Source: Sclerotiophoma versabilis
Lineage: Eukaryota; Ascomycota; Dothideomycetes; Pleosporales; Didymellaceae
Reading direction: 5' to 3'
DNA: 64,000 nucleotides
Assembly: GCA_012274445.1 (NCBI GenBank)
Contig: JAAROD010000054.1
Coordinates: 434,001-498,000 of the forward strand
Of this stretch, positions 56,550 to 64,000 are shown piece by piece. The first letter of the stretch is position 1. Each line of letters opens with the position of its first letter. A program made the position numbers and the translations under genes. The notes under the pieces are model-generated. The model was given only the letters and a program-made list of their open reading frames with translations. It did not search any database and was not told the origin of the DNA.

Positions 56550-58075
56550 ATGTCTTCCGAACCTCAGGGTAGGTCTCAAGCAGTTACCCAAGGATTCTGT
56601 CTCTGACAATTACCTCAGTTTCTGCCAATGAGCAGCCTCAAAGCCAAGCGGCTGATCAAGCGACCGCTCCAGTCACAACTTCTTCGGCGCCAGTAGATGT
56701 CATTCAGCAGCTGTCGCGTACAACGACGGCTTCCACACAGGTTGCCAAGGATAATGCTGCCGTCGCCGTGAACAGCGCTGATCCACTGGATCTTGGCAAG
56801 CACCGTCGATCAAACGTGACCCAGGCACAGATGAAGGCAGACTATCCTCAGGCAAACAAAAAGCGCATGAAGGTACGCAATATGTGTGATGCTATTTGAC
56901 CGCTGCTGAAAAAATTAGAAATTCTACACACGGCAGAACCAACTGATCGACCAGTTCCTACAGAGTGGTGATGAGGAGCGACTTGCCGCCCTCGACACTC
57001 TTGAGAACGGACCGAAAGTGAAGTTTGCCATCAATGCTTCTTTTATTGTCAATTTTTGCCTTTTCATAATCCAGCTGTATGCTGCGATCTCTACAGGTTC
57101 GCTGTCCCTGTTCGCGACCGCAGCAGATGCTTTCATGGATCTTGTATCCTCGTGCGTCATGCTGGTCACCAGTCGTATGGCAGCACGACCAAGCGTCTAC
57201 AAGTACCCAGTCGGCCGTACTAGGATAGAGACTATCGGTATTATCATGTTCTGCTGTTTGATGACTACCGTCGCCATTCAGCTCATCATAGAGTCTGGAA
57301 GGGCACTAGGTGGTGGTGCTAGAGAAGCTGAGGAGCTCCACATCATACCTATTGCGTTTGTGGCAACAGCCAGTAAGTGAACGCAAGATTCGTCTTATTT
57401 TTGCAATTATACTGAACAGAGCAGTTTTCGCCAAGGGTTCGTTGTGTATCTACTGTTTCATCTTCCGTCGCTACCCTTCGGTGCATGTTTTCTTCATTGA
57501 CCACCGCAACGATATTGTTGTCAACGCCTTCGGTCTTGCTATGTCCATCGTTGGAAGCCGTGTCGTCTGGTATGTCGATCCTATTGGTGCCATTTTGATT
57601 GGACTTTTGATCCTTGTCTCTTGGGCCGCGAATGCATTCGACCATGTCTGGCTTCTGGTCGGCAGATCAGCACCCAAGGAATACTTGTCCAAGCTCGCAT
57701 ACTTGGTGGTCACACATGACAGTCGCATCGAAAAGATTGATACCGTAGGTCAACAGGTTGTCAACAATTTCTACTCAACTGCTAAACAATTTCCAGTGCC
57801 GTGCCTATCATGCTGGGCAGAAGTATTACGTTGAGGTCGATATTGTCATGGATGAGAACCTGCCTCTCAAGGTCACTCATGATGTCAGCCAGACCCTGCA
57901 ACGTAAGCTTGAGGGTCTTGCGGATGTTGAGAGGGCTTACGTGCACGTCGATTACGAGAATGAGCACGACATAAAGGAGGAGCACAAGCCTCTATATGAA
58001 GTGACACAGCAGCGGTCGATCAAAGAGCGTGTCAAAGCGCTGAGTTACATCTTCAAGAAGAATAACGCGGCCTAG
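56550..58075 (+). CDS. Cation diffusion facilitator, probable Mn2+ type
   Basis: Proton-coupled metal exporter (CDF/SLC30), 442 residues; exons 56550-56568, 56619-56872, 56919-57372, 57422-57744 and 57797-58075. The first about 120 residues are cytosolic and polar. KFYTRQNQLIDQFLQSG and KFAINASFIVNFCLFIIQLYA start the membrane part. The two metal-site helices have ADAFMDLVSS and DHRNDIVVN, both D-x3-D, which by family knowledge is the manganese subgroup signature (zinc types have H-x3-D or D-x3-D mixed with H). PVGRTRIETIGIIMF and YVDPIGAILIGLLIL are further family marks. The C-terminal cytosolic domain has YVEVDIVMDENLPLKVTHDVSQTLQRKLE and VHVDYENEHD. The acceptor of exon 4 is CAGAG at 57420-57421, chosen by phase. 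Confidence 0.9.
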
Positions 58076-58263
58076 AGACTGCCTCTCCCCAGACATCATC
58101 TCGACTATACTCGGCACAAATGAAGCTCAGCAGGCCAGCCCTCGCTTCCAACATCATGTTTGCTTTGTAATTGTTTCCTTGCCAATAGTGGCAATTACCA
58201 GATACCCAGCGCAGTCTATGACTAGCAGCTCAAAAGTACATGATTATAATAAATGATTTTATC

Positions 58264-59625
58264 TCACTTCTTCTTTGTGCCACCCTTCTTATCGCACCAG
58301 CCCACATATCCAAACTCCATATACACTGGAGGCGTGCTTACACTCTTGTCAAACGCCTCACCCTTTTGCCAACGCACAAGTTCATCACATTTAGCTGCCA
58401 TGTTTTTCACATTCTTCTCGTTGCCAACCCACTTACCATGTTGACAGAGAGCTTCTATCCCCCCATGCTGTGGCGTCCGATGACATATATCAGTCGGCTT
58501 TTGTGGAAAGAGCCACTTTGCAGGGAAAATGGGACCCTCCAAAGACGGAGAAAGGATGCCATCGAGAGAGTCATGCAAGCCAGCAGAGACCAAAGAACTG
58601 GAAGGAGGAAGGATATAAGAAACAGGAGGCGGAGGGAATGGGAGTGGAGGATAATCAGGAGTAGGCCTGTGAGCCGGAGTAATGAAGTCATCAGTACGCT
58701 CCTCATGCTCGGTTGCAGTGGCCCGCCGCTGCCTGTGCACCTCCCCAACAGCTTTTTGCGGCGTCTCACGCCCCAGGCCGTACTTTCGATACCGCTTCTC
58801 CAACAACCGTGTGAGATGCCGTAGTTCACCTTCCTCCTCCAGAAAGAACTTTTGTAAGATGGCATCTAACCTTCCCTCCGCATCCGCGTTGAGAATGCTC
58901 CACGCCATCATCTGCAGATACTCGTCCGTAGACTTCGGTATCCACTTTGCTTCTTGATACAAGCCAAGTGCACCCCAGATCCAGAACACGTCCTCAAGCA
59001 TCAGTACGTGCGTAGCAAACACCCGCCATAGCCGCTCGAAGAGAGAAGTCGCTAGATTATCCAATCCGAAAAGCTCAAGTATGACATGGAGTTTGATCAA
59101 TTTCACGGGATCTTGAGGCAGTGCGCTGACATCCAGATCAAATACGACACCTGCACGGTGCTGGTCAACGATGAGATTAGCGAAGTTTACAAGGAGATCT
59201 GAGTCGATTGCTGAGCTGCGAGGTAGGATGATGCGTGTACCATCGCTGGTGAGATACTGCAGTAGCGCGGGTGCAACGTCTTTTAGTGGCTGCAGAGGAA
59301 TACTAGAGCCGATGACTTTACCGCGGAGGATGTGGGGGTCTTCGATTGTAATTTCCACAAGGATGGGCGATGTGGAACAGCGCCATGCTATATGCGAGTC
59401 GTTGTTGCGTGCGATGATGAGGAATGAAGGCTTGCCCGCGAACAAGTTCATGATTGTGTGAGTAGATGAGGGTGTACTGACTGTGTCTGATGCCTGTTGA
59501 GATATTGACAGAAGCGCTGACGTTATTTGCTCGCGCAATAGTGCTCGCGGAAGAATCGACGTCTTTGTTCCAACGTCGAAACAAAGATTCTTTATAAGTG
59601 TACTGTTGAGAGCAAGATCGCGCAT
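58264..59625 (-). CDS. Uncharacterised fungal protein
   Basis: Not recognised. ATG 59625 gives a 453-residue intronless protein; the frame opens slightly further upstream only at a TTG. Residues about 40-240 look globular: NLFAGKPSFLIIARNNDSHIAWRC, LPRSSAIDSDLLVNFANLIVD and KLIKLHVILELFGLDNLATSLFERLWRVF. The last resembles the helical region following fungal BTB/POZ-like domains, but I would not assign it. A charged helix (LRHLTRLLEKRYRKYGL) and a Pro-rich linker (PDYPPLPFPPPPVSY) follow. The C-terminus has GGIEALCQHGKWVGNEKNVKNMAAKCDELVRWQKGEAFD and YMEFGYVGWC. An upstream non-coding exon is possible (donor GTAAGC near 59654). Confidence 0.6.
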   Translation of the reverse strand: MRDLALNSTLIKNLCFDVGTKTSILPRALLREQITSALLSISQQASDTVSTPSSTHTIMNLFAGKPSFLIIARNNDSHIAWRCSTSPILVEITIEDPHILRGKVIGSSIPLQPLKDVAPALLQYLTSDGTRIILPRSSAIDSDLLVNFANLIVDQHRAGVVFDLDVSALPQDPVKLIKLHVILELFGLDNLATSLFERLWRVFATHVLMLEDVFWIWGALGLYQEAKWIPKSTDEYLQMMAWSILNADAEGRLDAILQKFFLEEEGELRHLTRLLEKRYRKYGLGRETPQKAVGEVHRQRRATATEHEERTDDFITPAHRPTPDYPPLPFPPPPVSYILPPSSSLVSAGLHDSLDGILSPSLEGPIFPAKWLFPQKPTDICHRTPQHGGIEALCQHGKWVGNEKNVKNMAAKCDELVRWQKGEAFDKSVSTPPVYMEFGYVGWCDKKGGTKKK

Positions 59626-60141
59626 TATTCCATGAATAATGTCCAAAAGTAGTGAGACAGCTTACCTTCACATACGACGGACCAAAACCCAGAGACTAAC
59701 GGCAAAAAGATATGCTGTGCGATGCCCAGATCAGACTTCGGGCTTTAATAAAGATAAGATACCTAACATCGTCATAAACTTCATGGAGTGATTACGGCCA
59801 GCAACTACCAGTTCTTTGTCACAGGAATTGTGCACAGCTGCGGAAGGAGCCATGACACTTTTCACACAAACGAACATCATTCAAGGGGCGCCTGAGTCTC
59901 TACAAAGACCTCTGCCTCTTTTGAAATACTGGGGTTGTTTGACCGCCCCCAGGCAAACCCAAATTCCTTGCCTGTTGATCCATGTAGACCCGCTCGCCTA
60001 TAATGCAAGATACACCAACTCCAACGCCTATGCTCATGACCATGCAAAGCGCCCCAGATAATGCAACCTAAAGAAAATTCATGGCTTATCCACCCTTCTC
60101 TATCCAAGCCTCAACTCCGCCTTGCCTGACCCCCATAGACC
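59626..60141. other. Intergenic between unknown gene and histidine kinase
   Basis: About 515 bases. The leader of the unknown gene at the left and the 3' UTR of the kinase at the right; nothing else seen. Confidence 0.4.
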
Positions 60142-63100
60142 TTATTTTGAACCGAAAATCCTCTTAATATCTGCGAACCTCACAGGCTTGACGAGGTACA
60201 TGTCAACGCCCGCGTCATGGGCATCCTGCTGATCTTGTGCACTTGCCAAGCCAGTCAATGCAACAATGTGACTTCTTGGTAGATCGTGCTCCTTCTCGAA
60301 TTTCCTGATGTTGCGCGTGCTGGCAAGACCGTCCATGATCGGCATACTGATATCCATCAAAACAAAGTCAAAGGGCCTTGTTGCTGGCGTAGTAGACATG
60401 GCTTCAGACTTGTACGTCTCAAACGCCTCAAGCCCGTTCATTGCCTCGCAGTAGCGCAAACTTTGTCGCTTGGCGAATACGACGAGGAGCTTGAGATTAA
60501 TTGCGTTGTCATCAACAAGCAAGACACGTGGGTTGAAGTACTCATTTGCTTCGCCTGGTCCAGGGGACGAGGGTGTAACGGATTGGGGCGGCGTGAGTGT
60601 CGAGGAGAAAGGAAGAACAGGAGGCGGCGAGGGGGCGCCAAACATGGTGACTACCGGGTCTTCACTGGGCGACTGGACCGTAATACTGTCGCTCATGCTT
60701 CGTTGCTCCTCGGTCAGAGCGCCAGGAGGAGCAAGAGTCTGGTGGTCGTGCAACCCGAGGGCGGTCATAGAGCGAGTTATCTGACGATCGCCACTTGCCT
60801 TGTGAGCACGCTTCTGACATTGCAGAAGGGTGCGAGCGAGTTTGCGGGGTCCACAACTGCGGTTTCGTTAGTCACATAAACTGATTTGAACCCGATGCAA
60901 AGCTTACGGTTGAGTGAGAACCTCTACTGTCCAGCCAAGAGCATCAATCTGCCTGCCAAGTCGCTTTTCCAGAGCTGTCTTCTCGGCCGTATCTGTGCAG
61001 ATGCACACCACTGTAAGAGGTGTCTCATTGACCCAGCTGGAGCTTGACTCCTGTAGCAGTCGATCGAGAGATGGCGTGTCTGCCAAGAGAAAGTCCACCT
61101 TCTTGTTCGAAAGATTCGGATCGTATATATCTAGAATGTCCATGTTGAAGCCTTGGCAAGCATTCTGCATGGATTCCTTAACCTTCTTACCACGTTGGCC
61201 TCCAATCGAGTCGCATTCACATAGAATACTGACAGAAGCCCCCTTGAGCGCTTCTGGGGCGTTCAAAAGGTTGTGGTTATGTTTCGTAGTCTCGCTCTGG
61301 CCAATAGGGAGTTGCAGAGTGACTTGTATTTGAGTACCGACCTTGACGGTGCTCTTAACGCTGATATCGCCTTTGAGGGATTCTACGATCTGCTTGACAA
61401 TGCTGAGACCTAATCCGGTGCCGGAAGCAAATGGATCTTCTTGGCTGAAGGGCGAGAAGAGCTTCGTTTTCTGAAAATCGAGGGACATTCCCCGACCAGA
61501 ATCCTCTACCGTTAACAACAGGTTTATGTGTTGTGGAGTGCATCCAGATTGCATCAGGTTGATAGCAACGAAGCCAGAGTGAGTGTATTTCAAAGCGTTG
61601 CCAAGAAGATTCATGACAATCCTGCGAAGGGCGCCAGGCTGTGAGCGAACAGCCCAGCTGACGTACGGCGCTACGGCCAGCGACACGACAACAGATCCGT
61701 TGTCCTTGCCCACTACGATATTGCCATTGTTCGCAGTGGGACTTTCTTCGCCTGTTGCTCCGCTCACGCCAACCTTCTCAGTATCGACGTCTACAGCAAC
61801 CGCGTTGACTCTGTGGATTTGACGGAAGCTGTGGCCGGCGCAGACAGTATCACAGACTTCTTCGACCAGCTGGGCCAGGTCGAAGTCGGCTGTGACCCCA
61901 AGGATGGAATTGTCCGACGGCAACCTCTTCGCTCGCCCTTCAGCGCCTCGTTGTCTTCTGCGTGCGCCTGTGTTGCGCAGCTTGTTGATTTTTGCATGAT
62001 CCAAAACGTGATCAATGGTATCCAGTAATGTTTTACCGCAAGTCTCGATGGAAGACACTAACGACTCCTGATATGCTGAAGCGACTGTATCGCGGAGAAA
62101 CTCCACAGATCCAAGGATGCCATGCAGAGGCGATCGAAGCTCGTGAGAGATGGAAGCAATGAAGGTCGTCTTGGCTCGATCCGCTTTCTGCGCACTCAAA
62201 CGAGCTACTTCGCTCGTGATGCTGTTACCGAAGGCTTGGAGATAGGGAAGCTCGTTCTCGGGACTCATCAGCCTTCCAGCTTGTGTGGTCCATATGAAGC
62301 CTCCCGCGACCCAACGCTCGGATGAAGGATCCCACAACGGCAAGAAGATAAGTGTTCGAACATTTGGCAATACTTTCAGGAACTCGGTTGGAATAAATCT
62401 CTCTCTTCGTTTCCTTCTCCTTGGTTGTCCAGTGGGTGAGGTTGCCGTACGATCTGACTGATCTGTCTCAGAGCGCTCCGACTTCTCATCGCTCGAGTTG
62501 ACACCAACACCATCTTCGTTATAGTTGAAGAATTTGCCATAGGGATATCGGTGGATATAGCGTTCCATAGCTGCTTCGTTGAAAGAAAATTCTTTGTGGG
62601 CTATAGTTGCAACACCCTGGCGTAACGAAAGACCAACGACAGGGCAAGCCTTGCTGTCGGCCTCAGACAATGTACTCTTGCCCTCTGAGGCTTCGTCGAA
62701 AGTGACTTTTTGTCTCCTGCGGCGTCTGGCGGTTGCGGTGGAGTCGGCGGTATCGAAATCAGTGGTATTGTTGGTGACACTCTCGTCGCTGCTTGCAACC
62801 GAATTGCCATCGTCGTAGAGACCGCCCTTGATGCCGGCTGCTGATGTGTCAAAGAAGACTACTCCGTCCGCCATGGTTGATTGCCGTATGATGCGTGCTG
62901 CCCGGTGGAAGATGCGAGCAGTGTCGGATTCGGCATGTGTCTTGCGCTGAGCGTGTTTGGTAGCGGTCGAGGGTGTTATCGTGCCAGAAGCCTCATCTTC
63001 CTCGAGAGTCTGGAGGCGTGCATTTTCCGTCTGGCGTTCCATGGTGGACATTCTGGGTCCGGCTTCATCTCGCATGTCGGCAACTGAGGAACGTTCGATG

Positions 63101-63971
63101 AATTGCTGCAGGCCGCGTACCATACGCTCGCCCTTCACCCGGTCATCGCTATCTTTGGCAAGCTCGAGGTGCTCCATGACGGCGGCGGCCACGTCCTGCA
63201 TAAAGCGCATTTCGGCGGCACTAAGGCCATCGCGGGGTCGCTCGTCAGAGACGGCATAGACTATATGGCTGTCAGCATGGCGGAGTGTCTGTGCTGTCTA
63301 TACAACATACCACCGATGCGGTGTCCCGCCTTTGTGACAATAGGCACACCTGCATAGAAGCGCACGCCAGGCTCACTCTTGACATAGTCCTTGTCTGCAA
63401 AGCGAGGGTCTAGTCGACAGTCTGGAATGACCATACATTCAGCGGTGATTGTGTTGCCATTCTCCTCCTTGGCCGTGTATGTAGACGAGAAGGTGTGGTA
63501 GCACACAGCATCAGTCTTGTTGAGCACAGCGTTGCCCAGCCAGACCTCGTCTTCGGGGCGCTCTGCCTGCGCTTCGAATAGCGAGACAGTCTTGGTGGCT
63601 TCGGCGAGGATGTACTGGCGGTTCGAGTCGATCAGGGACACCATGCAACGGCGTACATCGAGGCGGAAGGCAGCGAGCTGGGCGAAGGCAGTCAAGCTCT
63701 TGTCGCGCGAGGCTTCAGGTCGATATCCTGCATGGTTCAAACCTTTCTCTCCTATACCAACGGCGCTGTCGACAAGGCTTTGCGCGTCGAGCCATGGGCG
63801 GTAGTATCTGCAGACAGGAGCCCCTCGTTAGCATTGACTGTGACAGCACGCCGCCCGCCACTAGTAACAGTAACAGGAACAGGAACAGGAACAGGAACAG
63901 GGACGGTGTCTGTAAACCCACCTTTGAAGGTCGCGCTCTCTGGCCGCCTCAGGCCATGACAATACTGGCAT
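60142..63971 (-). CDS. Hybrid histidine kinase (GAF-HisKA-HATPase-REC)
   Basis: Two-component phosphorelay sensor feeding an HPt protein, probably cytosolic (no membrane segment seen). Exons are 63971-63922 (5' end may lie beyond the window because the frame stays open), 63807-63311, 63260-60908 and 60856-60142, 1204 residues from ATG 63971. The GAF-like domain (about 60-250) has RCMVSLIDSNRQYILAEATKT and SEPGVRFYAGVPI. A long variable middle includes acidic/basic linkers. The phosphoacceptor histidine is in FIASISHELRSPLHG (about residue 555). The N-box/G-box region has LLGNALKYTHSGFVAINL and VEDSGRGMSLDF, with GTGLGLSIV. The receiver has VLLVDDNAINLKLL, the acceptor Asp in FVLMDISMPIMDG (about 1134) and the Lys in YLVKPV. 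The first intron contains the GAACAG microsatellite. Confidence 0.92.
63865..63900. repeat. Hexanucleotide microsatellite (TAACAG/GAACAG)
   Basis: Six tandem hexamers (two TAACAG then four GAACAG), inside the first intron of the hybrid histidine kinase. Confidence 0.9.
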
Positions 63972-64000
63972 ACTGCTCGAGCCTACAGTCTTCACCTTGA

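Overview
The window is nuclear DNA from a filamentous ascomycete (Pezizomycotina; Dothideomycetes is my inference from the protein flavour, not something tested). The evidence is short introns (mostly 45-60 bp, with CTRAY branch points), a velvet-domain VeA, a Zn2Cys6 regulator, a HET-domain relic, a hybrid histidine kinase, and spliceosomal and nucleolar RNA genes with TATA-box promoters. Most protein genes are multi-exon. I rebuilt exon joins by matching donor and acceptor sites and reading phase to the sequence on both sides, so each exon list is a model and not transcript-confirmed.

Layout. 0.1-2.1 kb: Zn2Cys6 transcription factor (-). 2.5-2.8 kb: U3 snoRNA (+). 4.0-4.5 kb: small conserved fungal protein. 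5.2-7.2 kb: MFS transporter. 7.7-8.3 kb: QCR10. 8.6-9.4 kb: proteasome alpha5 (-). 10.8-13.0 kb: membrane-anchored kelch protein. 13.3-14.6 kb: AT-rich decayed stretch. 14.6-16.5 kb: APH-type phosphotransferase. 16.5-20.9 kb: accessory stretch with a pogo/Fot1 relic, the U2 snRNA gene and a hAT-like MITE. 20.9-24.1 kb: zinc alcohol dehydrogenase converging on O-acetylhomoserine sulfhydrylase. 25.3-27.2 kb: veA (-), with about 4.4 kb of non-coding DNA upstream. 31.6-34.2 kb: Q/S/P-rich protein (-). 34.2-37.2 kb: long gene-free stretch holding four diverged copies of one hairpin-rich module. 37.2-38.4 kb: WD40 protein (-). 39.0-41.8 kb: Byr4-type septation regulator (-). 42.6-43.9 kb: XRCC4-like protein. 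45.1-47.6 kb: basic/low-complexity protein with a helical C-terminus. 48.6-50.2 kb: GABA aminotransferase. 50.6-51.6 kb: HET-domain pseudogene (-). 52.2 kb: intron-containing tRNA-Arg(ACG). 53.7-58.1 kb: divergent ZIP importer and CDF exporter. 58.3-59.6 kb: unknown protein (-). 60.1-64.0 kb: GAF hybrid histidine kinase (-), running to the right edge.

Most genes are independent housekeeping or signalling units, not a cluster. Plausible functional neighbours are the divergent ZIP/CDF metal-transport pair and the convergent ADH/OAH-sulfhydrylase pair, whose stop codons are 84 bp apart. The signal least explained by known features is the repeated hairpin module at 34.98-36.49 kb: four copies align end to end, and their stems keep pairing although the stem sequences differ.
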